From contig SHZU01000005.1 in the NCBI GenBank assembly GCA_009692115.1, forward strand, positions 178,104 to 242,103: a stretch of 64,000 nucleotides of DNA. The letters run 5' to 3'. The notes beneath the pieces were generated by a model that saw only the letters and a program-made list of their open reading frames with translations, was not told the DNA's origin and ran no database searches. Each line of letters begins with the position of its first letter. Position 1 is the first letter of the stretch. The stretch comes from Gemmatimonadota bacterium (GTDB taxonomy: Bacteria; Gemmatimonadota; Gemmatimonadetes; Gemmatimonadales; GWC2-71-9). Below are positions 9,160 to 17,748 of this stretch, in pieces. The position numbers were made by a program, and so were the translations under genes.

Positions 9160-10317
9160 TTAGTGCCGGACAACCGGCTCCAACCGGACCACCGAGGACG
9201 GCTTGCTCTCCCCGTCGATGGCGAGATAGATGAACCCGTCGACTCCTTGCCGGACGTCCCGAATCCGGCCCTGCCGGCGGAAAAGAATCTCGGTCAACTC
9301 GGCCTTCTGCCCGTTAATTGTCAGGCGGTCGAGTCGGTCGCCGCTCAAGCCACCGACCAACGCGCTGCCTTTCCAATTTGGGAACTGATCGCCGGTGTAG
9401 AACAGGAGGCCCGAGATCCCGATCGACGGAACCCAGATGTTGGCGGGCTGTTCCATGCCGGTTTTGTGGGTGCCGCTGTGGATGGCGTTGCCGCTCCCAT
9501 AATTCACCCCGTAGCCGATGACCGGCCAGCCGTAGTTCAGGCCCTTCCGGATGTTGTTCAGCTCATCGCCGCCCTGCGGTCCGTGCTCCACGGCCCAGAC
9601 TTCGCCGGTCTCGGGATGCACAGCCAAACCCTGCGAGTTCCGATGGCCGTAGCTCCAGCTTTCGGGCCGGGCGCCTTCTTTCCCAACGAAGGGATTGTCG
9701 GCCGGCACTTTCCCGTCGGCCTGAAGCCGAATGATCTTGCCCTGGTGGTTCGACAGATCCTGGGCCGGATGGGCCGTCAGATCGCCGATGGACGGTACCA
9801 TTCGGTCACCGACGGTGATGAACAAGAACCCGCTCTTGTCGAACGCGAGCCGAGATCCGAAGTGACCCGGCGCGCCCTTGGTGACCGCGACGAAGATGTC
9901 TTCCACTCCCGTGAGGCGGTCGCTCTCGAACCGGCCGCGCGCCACAGCTGTGGTCGCGGCGCCGCTATCGCCCGAGGGCTTCGAATAGCTCAGGTACACC
10001 AGCCGGTTTGAGGCGAAGTTCGGATGGAGCACGACGTCGAGGAGGCCGCCCTGGCCCCGCATCACCACCGGAGGAACGCCCGGAACCGGCGCCTCGATGA
10101 GCTTGCCCTTCCGGATGATCCGAAGCCGGCCGGGCCGTTCGGTTACCAGGATATCTCCCCCCGGAAGAAACGCCATGGACCAGGGATTCATCAGCCCTTC
10201 CGCCACCGGCACAATCCGGAAATCGTGCTGGGCGGAACGGTAGACGGTGGCCTGGCCGAGCGCCGGGCTGGACAACACCGCGGCCAACGCCGCGGACCAC
10301 AGTGCGATGCGAATCAT
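9160..10317 (-). CDS. Soluble PQQ-dependent sugar dehydrogenase (aldose/glucose/sorbosone type)
   Basis: The 385-residue protein has a signal peptide (ALWSAALAAVLSSPALGQA) and the six-bladed propeller of the GDH-B/YliI family: GLMNPWSMAFLPGG, TERPGRLRII, GGLLDVVLHPNF, GHFGSRLAFD (contains the catalytic-type His) and GHRNSQGLA, then VEHGPQGGDELN. These bind PQQ and calcium and oxidise aldose sugars in the periplasm. The ATG at 10317 is chosen because AAGGAG sits about 7 bases upstream and it opens the signal peptide; longer in-frame starts add unrelated sequence. The downstream MBL gene is probably co-transcribed. Confidence 0.93.
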   Translation of the reverse strand: MIRIALWSAALAAVLSSPALGQATVYRSAQHDFRIVPVAEGLMNPWSMAFLPGGDILVTERPGRLRIIRKGKLIEAPVPGVPPVVMRGQGGLLDVVLHPNFASNRLVYLSYSKPSGDSGAATTAVARGRFESDRLTGVEDIFVAVTKGAPGHFGSRLAFDKSGFLFITVGDRMVPSIGDLTAHPAQDLSNHQGKIIRLQADGKVPADNPFVGKEGARPESWSYGHRNSQGLAVHPETGEVWAVEHGPQGGDELNNIRKGLNYGWPVIGYGVNYGSGNAIHSGTHKTGMEQPANIWVPSIGISGLLFYTGDQFPNWKGSALVGGLSGDRLDRLTINGQKAELTEILFRRQGRIRDVRQGVDGFIYLAIDGESKPSSVVRLEPVVRH

Positions 10318-10447
10318 TGCCAACTCCTTGAGGACCGCCGGAACGTAGTGTGACGGCCGGCCGGTGTCATCCCCTGCCGGGGCTTGCCGGATCTTCGCCG
10401 AGGACCAAAGTTCCAGGGGCCCCACTCCATCACCTGCGAGGTTCCCC

Positions 10448-11707
10448 ATGGGTATCGCGTCCCGCCGCACCTTCCTGGAGCAACTGGTCGGAGCCTCGGC
10501 GGTGGTTGCTCTCCGGCCCACGGTCAGTCCGGCCATGCCGGTTCCGCCGGTCCGGTTGGATGAGTCTTATTGGATCGACCTCAAGCGCCAATTCACGTTT
10601 CCTGACCAGCAGATTCCGATGAACTCGGCCAACATGTCGCCGGGGCCCCGAACGGTGGTCGAGGCGGTGACCCGGGCCACTCGCGAGGTCGATGCCGATG
10701 TGTCCTATCAGAACCGGGCCCAGTTCGACAAAATCCGGGAAACGACTCGCGAGCGGACCGCGCAGCTGCTCGGCGTGACGGCCGACGAGATTGCCCTGGT
10801 TCGCAACGCCTCGGAAGCGAACAACATCGTGGTGGCCGGCCTCGAACTCCGGGCGAGCGACGAGGTGGTCCTGGTCGACCAAAACCATCCGACCAACAAT
10901 GTGGCGTGGGATGTCCGGGCCGCCCGGTTCGGGTTCACGGTGAAGCGAGTGAGCTTTCCGACCCCGCCCGGGTCCGTCGCCGAGGTCATCGAGACGATGA
11001 CCGCCGCGCTCACCGAGCGGACCCGGGTCCTCGCCTTCACCGATGTCTCAGCCAACACCGGGCTTCTGATGCCCACGGCGGAAATCTGTCGCGCTGCCCG
11101 GGCCCGGGGGATTTACGTCCATGTCGACGGCGCCCAGACGTTCGGGGCGCTCCGGCGGAATCTCCGAGAGCTTGGTTGCGATTCGTACACGGCGAGCGGC
11201 CAAAAATGGATCCTCGGGCCTCGGGAAATCGGGATTCTCTACCTGCGGGCCGAACGGATCGGGGCCCTCTGGCCCAGTGTGATCGGGGTGGGGTGGGGCG
11301 CCACCGCGACCACCGTGACCCGGGGCGCCAGGAAATTCGAAACCATGGGCCAACGCAACGATGCGACCGTGGCGGGCCTCGCGGCGGCGCTCGATCTCCA
11401 CGAGCAGGTCGGCCCCGCGCGGGTCGAGGCGAGAATCCGGGACCTCGGGAGCCGACTGTACGACGGGTTGCGCGGGAACGGTTTCGAACTCGTCACGCCC
11501 CAGCCGGCGGCACTCCGTCACGGGGTCATCATCGCCAAGGCCGATGATCCAACAGCGCGGCGCTGGCACCAACGGCTCTATGCTGGCCATCACGTGATCG
11601 GCTCGCCGACCGGGGGATTGCGCCTGAGTCCCAATCTTTGCAATACCCTCGCCGACATCGACCGGGCGGTGCAATCGTTGGTGGCCGTCCGAAAGGAACC
11701 AGGGTAG
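10448..11707 (+). CDS. Tat-exported class V aminotransferase (isopenicillin-N-epimerase-like)
   Basis: The 419-residue protein begins MGIASRRTFLEQLVGASAVVAL, a twin-arginine signal (SRRTFL), so a folded PLP enzyme is exported. The body is an aminotransferase class V domain: SEANNIVVAGLEL, DVSANTGLLMP, HVDGAQTFGA and the PLP-lysine region ASGQKWILGPREIG. Family members include isopenicillin N epimerase, cysteine desulfurases and kynureninases; the absence of a desulfurase Cys loop and the Tat signal favour the epimerase-like secreted group. The start at 10448 gives the Tat motif at the very N-terminus. It is divergent from the PQQ dehydrogenase. Confidence 0.9.
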   Translation: MGIASRRTFLEQLVGASAVVALRPTVSPAMPVPPVRLDESYWIDLKRQFTFPDQQIPMNSANMSPGPRTVVEAVTRATREVDADVSYQNRAQFDKIRETTRERTAQLLGVTADEIALVRNASEANNIVVAGLELRASDEVVLVDQNHPTNNVAWDVRAARFGFTVKRVSFPTPPGSVAEVIETMTAALTERTRVLAFTDVSANTGLLMPTAEICRAARARGIYVHVDGAQTFGALRRNLRELGCDSYTASGQKWILGPREIGILYLRAERIGALWPSVIGVGWGATATTVTRGARKFETMGQRNDATVAGLAAALDLHEQVGPARVEARIRDLGSRLYDGLRGNGFELVTPQPAALRHGVIIAKADDPTARRWHQRLYAGHHVIGSPTGGLRLSPNLCNTLADIDRAVQSLVAVRKEPG

Positions 11708-11767
11708 GCGGGCGCGAAGATTGCTTTCGATGGCGGTGAGAACCGTACCCCATTTAAGGAGAATCCG

Positions 11768-11945
11768 ATGGCTACGTTAGGTTCCGTTCTGCTGGCGCTC
11801 GGCACCGTGATTGTCCTCGGCTAGGATCCAGTCGAGAAGAAAGTCCTCGCGCTGCCCCACGTCCTCGACGCCGTCGGGAAGGCGATCGACCAACCAGCGC
11901 CTGCCGGACTCACCGTCGCGGACCAAAAGGCCTACGCCACCCAGA
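11768..11945 (+). pseudogene. Start of a small secreted-protein gene with an amber codon at codon 19
   Basis: A strong Shine-Dalgarno AAGGAG precedes the ATG at 11768. The frame reads a hydrophobic leader (MATLGSVLLALGTVIVLG), then TAG at 11822-11824. It continues open as DPVEKKVLALPHVLDAVGKA and TVADQKAYATQTD until about 11945, where it meets the end of an amidohydrolase remnant on the other strand. I do not recognise the family. The amber codon and abrupt loss of sequence show a dead fragment. Confidence 0.5.
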
Positions 11946-12228
11946 CTGATAGCGGGCCTCCCAAGAGAACCCCTAGGACAATATTGTGACGCTTCATCGC
12001 ATCAACGACGCCCGCGACGCCCGCTTCGTCGGTGGTGAAGGCCGACGGGCGGTGGTCACACGGTCGGCGATCGTTCAGGCAAGGAAGCGGGGCCGGGCTG
12101 CCGTCGGGGTGACGCTGGAGGCCAAAGGAGTGAACGTGCACGTCGATGATCGGAGGCTTCCGCTGCGCGTGCACCGGGCTCGGCCACAGCAAGAGTAGAA
12201 TACCGATTGTGCGCCATTGTCCGTACAT
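11932..12228 (-). pseudogene. N-terminal remnant of a secreted amidohydrolase
   Basis: The minus frame from ATG 12228 has a signal peptide (TIGILLLLWPSPVHAQ), then the amidohydrolase metal site IIDVHVHSFG and the start of a barrel (MKRHNIVLGVLLGG), and stops at 11932 after about 98 residues. Related enzymes are over 280 residues long. The truncation point coincides with the end of the small secreted-gene fragment on the plus strand, so one deletion near 11935-11950 probably removed both genes' 3' parts. Between 12229 and 12400 I see no gene. Confidence 0.6.
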
Positions 12229-12400
12229 TTGCACCCCTTAGTGAGACCGGCAGCAGGCTAACCGGAAGCGGCTTTCGGCGTCGGCCGCGATTCAAGTATA
12301 GTTCCCTCCGCTCGGCAACCTGATGTTTCCGAACGGACCAGCCCCTATCGGCCCGCCCGAGGCTTCAAGTAGCTTCTGAAGACCCCGGCATGGCTCCCCA

Positions 12401-14818
12401 GTGACGCGACCCCCCCTCCGCATCGCCGTGCGCAGCCTGATGCGCGCGCCCGGCTTCGCCGTGACCGCCATTCTCACCCTAGCCCTCGGCATCGGTCTCT
12501 CGACCGCGGTCTTCACCGTCGCCGCCGCCATCCTGATTCGCCGCCTTCCCATGGGCGACCAAGACCGCCTCGTCGTCCTCTGGAGTGAAACCCGCGAGCA
12601 CACCGCCAACTGGCCGTTCGCCATCGACGATGTCCGGGAGATTACCCGGCGCCGAGGCGCGATCGAGCAGGCCGGTTTCGTCGGGTACTACGGCTCCGCC
12701 CCCGAGACGATCCGAGACGGCGACCAGGTCTACCGGCTCCGCCGTTCTCTGGTGTCCGGCAACTTCTTCGACGTGCTCCAAACCTGGCCAGTGCTCGGCC
12801 GCGGCCTGCGGGCCGAGGATGACCTCCCCGGCGCGGCACTCGTCGCGGTCTTGAGCCACCGCGCTTGGCGCCAACGGTTCGGCGGCGACCCGGCCATCGT
12901 CGGCCGGCAGCTCCTGATCCACGACACCGGCCGAGCCTACCGAATCGTCGGCGTCATGCCCCAAGGACTCGACTATCCGGAGGCCACCGATTTCTGGGCG
13001 CCCCTCGTGGCCACCAGCACCGGAACGGCGGACTCACTCAACCTGGTCTCGCTTCATCTGGTCGGCCGGCTTCGCGCCGGCGCGTCGAGGCCGGACGCCG
13101 AAGCGGAACTGACGAGCTATCTCCAACGACCCGAGGCGCCGGCATGGTCGCGGGAATTTCGGGGCGCGGGACAAGACCTTCCGTCCCTGATCCTCGGCCA
13201 CACCAAACCGGCCGTGCTGATCTTCGCGGCCGCGGCCGTTCTGCTGCTGCTCCTCACCTGCATCAACGTGGCCAACCTCCTCCTCGTCCGCGGGCTCGGC
13301 CGGAGCCGGGAGTTCGCGGTTCGATCGGCGCTCGGCGCGGGCCGGCGCCGCCTGGTCGCCGAGCTGCTGTTGGAGAGCGTCCTGCTCGCGCTGGCCGGCG
13401 GAGCTCTCGGCGTCGGCCTCGCCCTCGCGGCCGTGCGGGGTTTCGTCGCCGTTGCGCCCGGCGACATCCCCCGCCTCGACGAAATCCGCCTGAACGGCTG
13501 GGCCATCCTGGCTGCGATCGGCATTACGACCGCGGCCACGATGCTGTTCGCCCTGGCCCCGGCCTTCGCGACATCGCGGGTCACCCTGCCAGACGTGCTT
13601 CGGGCCGGCGCCCGCCAAAGCGGGGGAGGCCGGCGGGTCCGGATCGTGACGGAAGGGCTGGTCGCCGCCCAGATCGCGCTCGCGGTCATGGTCCTGGTCG
13701 CCGCCGGACTGATCGGGAAGAGCCTGCTGAAGTTGGAGCGGGTCGATCTCGCCTTCGAGCCGACCCGGGTCCTGATCGGTGAACTGGCGCTTCCTGTGGT
13801 GGCGACCGATGGCGTTGCCAAACAGCTCGCCCTCCTCGACGGCGTGCTGGCCCGGGTGGCGGCGGTTCCGGGGGTGGAAGCCGTGTCGCCGGCGCTCACG
13901 GTTCCATTCGCCCCGACCGGATTCGGGATCGCCGGATTCCTCGCCAAGCCCGGTCAGACGAAAGACGAGTCGGCCAAGAACCCATTGCTCAACATGGAAG
14001 TCATCGCCCCGAACTACTTCACCACCCTCGGCATTCCGGTCCTCCGCGGGCGACCGTTCTCGGCCGGCGACCTCAACGGCGGCACCCCGGTGGTGATCAT
14101 CAGCGAGTCGGCCGCGCGCCACTACTGGCCCGGCGCCGACCCGCTCGGCCAGACGCTGTTGTTCGGGCCGACTGATCCGCCGCTCACCGTGGTGGGCGTC
14201 GTGCCTAACACCCGCTACCGCGAACTCCGCACTGCCCGCGCCAGCGTCTATTTCCCCCTTCGGCAGTCGGGGTTCCCGGTGATCCCGTTGACCCTGGTCA
14301 TTCGGACGGCCGGACCGCCGGCCTCGATCGTAATCGCGGTCCGAAACGCGATCGCCGAGGGGAGTGCGGCCCTGGCAAGCGCATCACCGCTCGAGATGCT
14401 ACTGGACCAACCGCGAGCCCAACCCCGATTGAACGCGATCCTCTTGGCCGTCTTTGCGGCGACGGCCGTCACTCTCGCCGCCGTCGGCCTGTTCGGCGTG
14501 ATTACGACGATGGTGCGCCACCGGACCGCTGAGTTCGGGATCCGAATGGCCCTGGGCGGAACGCCGGGCGGGATCCGCCGGCTGGTCATGGGTCGCGGCT
14601 TGGCGATCGCGGCGGCGGGAACGGCCACGGGGATCGGAGGGGCCTTGGTGACGAGTCGCCTGCTCACCGACCTCCTGTTTGAGGTCGGCCCGTCAGACCT
14701 CCTCACCCTCGGCATCGGGACGGCGCTGATCCTTGGTGTCGCGGCCCTCGCCAGTTGGCTCCCGGCTCGGGCAGCTATGGCCCTCGACCCCGGAGCCACC
14801 CTTCGTTCGGACCGTTAG
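12401..14818 (+). CDS. ADOP-type ABC permease (FtsX/MacB family)
   Basis: The 805-residue protein has the duplicated ADOP layout: RSLMRAPGFAVTAILTLALG at the first membrane segment, a MacB periplasmic domain (about residues 60-250), three membrane helices (about 270-400), a second helix with the IALAVMVLVAAGLIGKSL segment, a second MacB_PCD domain and the final three helices with FGIRMALGGTPGGIRRLVM. Such permeases lack their own ATPase and export unknown substrates or act in envelope stress. The GTG start at 12401 is used because the nearby upstream ATG frame closes at once. It overlaps the convergent dehydratase by 4 bases (TTAG shared by both stops). Confidence 0.92.
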   Translation: MTRPPLRIAVRSLMRAPGFAVTAILTLALGIGLSTAVFTVAAAILIRRLPMGDQDRLVVLWSETREHTANWPFAIDDVREITRRRGAIEQAGFVGYYGSAPETIRDGDQVYRLRRSLVSGNFFDVLQTWPVLGRGLRAEDDLPGAALVAVLSHRAWRQRFGGDPAIVGRQLLIHDTGRAYRIVGVMPQGLDYPEATDFWAPLVATSTGTADSLNLVSLHLVGRLRAGASRPDAEAELTSYLQRPEAPAWSREFRGAGQDLPSLILGHTKPAVLIFAAAAVLLLLLTCINVANLLLVRGLGRSREFAVRSALGAGRRRLVAELLLESVLLALAGGALGVGLALAAVRGFVAVAPGDIPRLDEIRLNGWAILAAIGITTAATMLFALAPAFATSRVTLPDVLRAGARQSGGGRRVRIVTEGLVAAQIALAVMVLVAAGLIGKSLLKLERVDLAFEPTRVLIGELALPVVATDGVAKQLALLDGVLARVAAVPGVEAVSPALTVPFAPTGFGIAGFLAKPGQTKDESAKNPLLNMEVIAPNYFTTLGIPVLRGRPFSAGDLNGGTPVVIISESAARHYWPGADPLGQTLLFGPTDPPLTVVGVVPNTRYRELRTARASVYFPLRQSGFPVIPLTLVIRTAGPPASIVIAVRNAIAEGSAALASASPLEMLLDQPRAQPRLNAILLAVFAATAVTLAAVGLFGVITTMVRHRTAEFGIRMALGGTPGGIRRLVMGRGLAIAAAGTATGIGGALVTSRLLTDLLFEVGPSDLLTLGIGTALILGVAALASWLPARAAMALDPGATLRSDR

Positions 14819-16275
14819 GTCACACTGATCCCAGCTAACTTCCGCGCTAGAGCTTTTTTGGTTTCGAGGTCGGCGCCCCGCTCGATCTGAATCCGCTGCG
14901 CTTGAGGCGACCCAGCTCCATGCATCGACTCGGTCAAGTAACCGACCGCGTTCCGTCCCATCGTCATGTTCTCGATCAGCCGGAGCAGCCGAACCCGGTC
15001 CTCGGTCGACACCGCGGGGTTGCCACGCAAGTACTTGAGTAGTTTTGGACCGATTTCCGGATGCCGGAAATCCGGGGCCGAGGGTAACGTGGCCACCAGA
15101 CCACCAGCCAGGTCCTGCGCCAACCGCCCCAGCTGATACGGCACCGTGGTCACGTGGTGTTTGCAGACGTTCGCCAGCATGTCGTCGGGCAGGACGGCGC
15201 CCGACGCCGTCGTCGTGGCCAGGTGACTGGCCGCCATGCCGGTCCCGAACACGGTCTCGTTGAGATGGGTCATCTCGACCAGCTTGTCCCGGATATGCGA
15301 AGCCTTGGCCACCCCATTGGCCTCGGCGATCGCGGCCGCCGCGCCGATCAAGACATCGCCGACCCCGGTTTTGCAGACGTAGCTCCGTCGGTGATAGCAG
15401 GTGAACCGCTCCACCAACATCGCCGCGAACTCCACTTCGCCGTCCATGAAGAGGCGGTCCGCGGGAATGAACACGTCCTCGAAAATGATCAACGCCTCCT
15501 GGCCGCTGAACCGGGCGTTGCCCTGATCGAGATCGTCGGGCTCGGCGCTCCGGGTGTCGCACGACTGGCGCCCGTATACATAGGTCAGGCCCGGCGCATC
15601 GACTGGAATAGCGCCGGCCACCGCGTAGTCCCGGTCTTTCGGACCGAGCCGGAGCGTCGGCATCACGATCAGCCAGTGGGAATTGAGACAACCGGTCTGG
15701 TGCGCCTTGGCGCCGCTGACCCATACGCCAGCCTCGGATCGCCGAACGATCCGAAGGTAAAGATCCGGATCGGCCTGTTGGTGCGGCGCCAGGCTCCGGT
15801 CGCCCTTGACGTCGGTCATGGCCCCGCCGACCACGAGGTTCAGCCGCTGCATCGTGGTCAGGAACTCGATCAACCGGCGGTGGTATTGGGTTCCGTGGCC
15901 CGCGTCGATCTCATGGGTCACCGAATGGAGCGCGTTGAACGCGTCCATCCCGACACAGCGCTGAAAACAGGTCCCGGTCAGCTGGCCGAGCCGGCGTTGC
16001 ATCCGGTTCTGGAGGACCAGATCGTTGGCCGAGGTGGCGATATGGAGGAACCGGTTGACCGGGCCGCCGGTATAGGGCGAGACCGCGGTGGCGAGCGCGG
16101 GGTCCGTCGCGGCCAGATCGTACGTTTCGGCCACGGCGTTGATCGACGGGCGGATGATCGGGTGATCGACCGGCTCGGTCACCCGCTCGCCGAAGAGGTA
16201 CACGACGAGACCGCGGTTCCGGAGGCTCTCAAGGTACTGGGCCCCGGTGGCGATCGGGGCTTGGGGATCGGGCAT
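14815..16275 (-). CDS. abfD: 4-hydroxybutyryl-CoA dehydratase / vinylacetyl-CoA delta-isomerase family enzyme
   Basis: From ATG 16275 the protein is 486 residues, the family length. Signatures of the [4Fe-4S]/FAD 4-hydroxybutyryl-CoA dehydratase are present throughout: CFQRCVGMDAFNA (Cys103, Cys107), MTDVKGDRSLAP, AHQTGCLNSH, YGRQSCDTR, THLNET and ESMHGAGSPQAQRI, with the catalytic-type Glu at 449. It dehydrates 4-hydroxybutyryl-CoA to crotonyl-CoA. The cluster ligands His295 and Cys301 are six positions apart (HRRSYVCK), while the clostridial enzyme has seven (HRQSYGGCK), a one-residue deletion beside the cluster. An earlier in-frame start would add 38 unlike residues. The HpaB-type flavin hydroxylases share the fold but lack the cysteines. 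Confidence 0.88.
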   Translation of the reverse strand: MPDPQAPIATGAQYLESLRNRGLVVYLFGERVTEPVDHPIIRPSINAVAETYDLAATDPALATAVSPYTGGPVNRFLHIATSANDLVLQNRMQRRLGQLTGTCFQRCVGMDAFNALHSVTHEIDAGHGTQYHRRLIEFLTTMQRLNLVVGGAMTDVKGDRSLAPHQQADPDLYLRIVRRSEAGVWVSGAKAHQTGCLNSHWLIVMPTLRLGPKDRDYAVAGAIPVDAPGLTYVYGRQSCDTRSAEPDDLDQGNARFSGQEALIIFEDVFIPADRLFMDGEVEFAAMLVERFTCYHRRSYVCKTGVGDVLIGAAAAIAEANGVAKASHIRDKLVEMTHLNETVFGTGMAASHLATTTASGAVLPDDMLANVCKHHVTTVPYQLGRLAQDLAGGLVATLPSAPDFRHPEIGPKLLKYLRGNPAVSTEDRVRLLRLIENMTMGRNAVGYLTESMHGAGSPQAQRIQIERGADLETKKALARKLAGISVT

Positions 16276-16340
16276 TCGGATCTCGGTGAGCGCAGGGGAG
16301 CACCAATCTATACCCCGGCGGGGCCGAGCGCCTTTGGGGC

Positions 16341-16372
16341 AACCAACACCTTGCATTTTCAAGGTATTGGTT
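16341..16372. promoter_or_regulatory. 13-base inverted repeat, likely operator of the AAA_14 ATPase gene
   Basis: The left arm 16341-16353 and right arm 16360-16372 (core CACCTTG / CAAGGTA) are complementary at 12 of 13 positions around the spacer CATTTT. It lies 15 bases before the ATPase start and 65 bases before the divergent dehydratase start. Its position and low GC suit a repressor site rather than a terminator, as no T-run follows. Confidence 0.55.
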
Positions 16373-16387
16373 TGATATTGCTTGGTC

Positions 16388-17617
16388 ATGAAACGCGCCG
16401 CCGCCGCCCTGCTCCGGTCCTATCTAACGACGTTTCCCTGCGTCGCCCTGCTGGGGGTTCGGCAGTGCGGCAAGACGACCCTGCTCCACACCTTGTCGCC
16501 CGGCTGGAAGCAGCTCGATTTGGAGCGACGAGCCGACCACGCCGTGGTGGCTCGCGACCCGGATTTGTTCTTCCGTTTGAACCCTCGGCAGGTGGCGTTG
16601 GACGAGGCCCAGGTCCTCCCTGGTCTATTTCCGGCGCTGCGGGTGGCGATCGACGACCGCCGAGCCGAAAAGGGCCGGTTCGTCATCACCGGGGCGAGTT
16701 CGCCGGCGCTGATCCGGTCGGTGTCGGAGAGTCTGGCCGGCCGGGTCGGGATCATCGAGATGGCGCCGTTCTCGTGGGAAGAGGTCAGCAACACGACGGG
16801 TCGGGATTCGCTCCTCCGCCGGCTCGTCGATCGGAAGGCTCGGCCCGAGGACTTGACCGACGGCCTCAAGGCGCGAGGCAGTCAGGCGAAGGTGCAGGAT
16901 TTCTGGTTTCGAGGCGGGTTCCCGGAGCCGTGGCTCGATCCGGCGCCGTCGTTTCGGGCCCGGTGGGTCGAACAGTACATCCAGACCTATTTGCTTCGGG
17001 ACGTCAAGCGGCTCTTTCCCGGCCTCGACGACGTCCGATTCCGGCGGTTCCTCGAGATGTTAGGCGGGCTGTCCGGCCGGATCTTGAACTACGCCGAGGT
17101 GGCCCGGGCGCTCGGGGTTTCGCAGCCGACGGCGCGGGATTATTTCGAGATTGCCCACGGAACCTTCGTGTGGCGGATGATTCCGGCCTATGCCCGGAAC
17201 GTGGTGAAGCGGGTGGTCAAACATCCGAGAGGCTATCTCCGCGACAGCGGCTTGCTGCATGCCTTGCTCCGAATTCCCGACAGCGATGCCCTACAGAGCC
17301 ATCCGCAGGTCGGAGCGTCGTGGGAGGGCATGGTGGTGGAAGAGATTCACCGGCAGCTGAATGCGGAGGGGACGGCGGTTGAGGTGTCGTACTACCGGAC
17401 GGGGGCGGGTGCGGAGGTGGACCTGGTCCTCGAGGGTGACTTCGGGCGGGTGGCGGTTGAGATCAAGCACACCTCGGTGGTCAACCCCCGTGACCTCCGG
17501 GGGCTCCGGGACTTCGTGACCGAGCAGAAGGCCCGGCTCGGGATCGTGATCAACAACGACACCGTGCCCCGGCGGTACGATGACCGGTTGATCGGCCTGC
17601 CGTTCTCATGGCTCTAG
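16388..17617 (+). CDS. AAA_14 ATPase with DUF4143 C-terminal domain
   Basis: The product (about 409 residues) has a P-loop GVRQCGKTTLL, Walker B VALDEAQ, and the sensor segment FVITGASS typical of AAA_14. The C-terminal DUF4143 part contains the winged-helix stretch LNYAEVARALGVSQPTARDYF and a PD-(D/E)XK-like core (GAGAEVDLVL ... VAVEIKHT). These proteins are common, often mobile-associated and autoregulated; their biochemical role is not settled. A 13-base inverted repeat sits just upstream. The gene ends inside a short overlapping frame that leads to the FAD oxidoreductase. Confidence 0.88.
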   Translation: MKRAAAALLRSYLTTFPCVALLGVRQCGKTTLLHTLSPGWKQLDLERRADHAVVARDPDLFFRLNPRQVALDEAQVLPGLFPALRVAIDDRRAEKGRFVITGASSPALIRSVSESLAGRVGIIEMAPFSWEEVSNTTGRDSLLRRLVDRKARPEDLTDGLKARGSQAKVQDFWFRGGFPEPWLDPAPSFRARWVEQYIQTYLLRDVKRLFPGLDDVRFRRFLEMLGGLSGRILNYAEVARALGVSQPTARDYFEIAHGTFVWRMIPAYARNVVKRVVKHPRGYLRDSGLLHALLRIPDSDALQSHPQVGASWEGMVVEEIHRQLNAEGTAVEVSYYRTGAGAEVDLVLEGDFGRVAVEIKHTSVVNPRDLRGLRDFVTEQKARLGIVINNDTVPRRYDDRLIGLPFSWL

Positions 17618-17748
17618 CCCGGGCCCGGCGCTTCCCCGGATATCGGCCGCTGGTGCTCTGCGATGAGCCCGGCATCTCGATCGCCGCCGCCGCCGGATTC
17701 GACGCCATGTCGTGGCGAGGCTTTCTGGCTGGAGGTCCTCCCCAGTGA
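17608..17748 (+). CDS. 46-residue frame linking the ATPase and FAD oxidoreductase genes, unrecognised
   Basis: The ATG at 17608 lies inside the last codons of the ATPase and the TGA overlaps the GTG of the next gene (GTGA), so translation could be coupled at both ends. The product ends FDAMSWRGFLAGGPPQ and contains PLVLCDEPGISIAAAAG. It has no signal peptide. The sequence loosely resembles the tail of a second DUF4143-type ATPase, so it may be a leftover. Function is unknown and reality as a protein uncertain. Confidence 0.3.
   Translation: MALARARRFPGYRPLVLCDEPGISIAAAAGFDAMSWRGFLAGGPPQ

Noticed and set aside
13034..14122. Long minus-strand frames opposite the ADOP permease and other long genes
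   Set aside because: They are Arg/Gly/Asp-rich shadows typical of antisense frames in GC-rich coding DNA.
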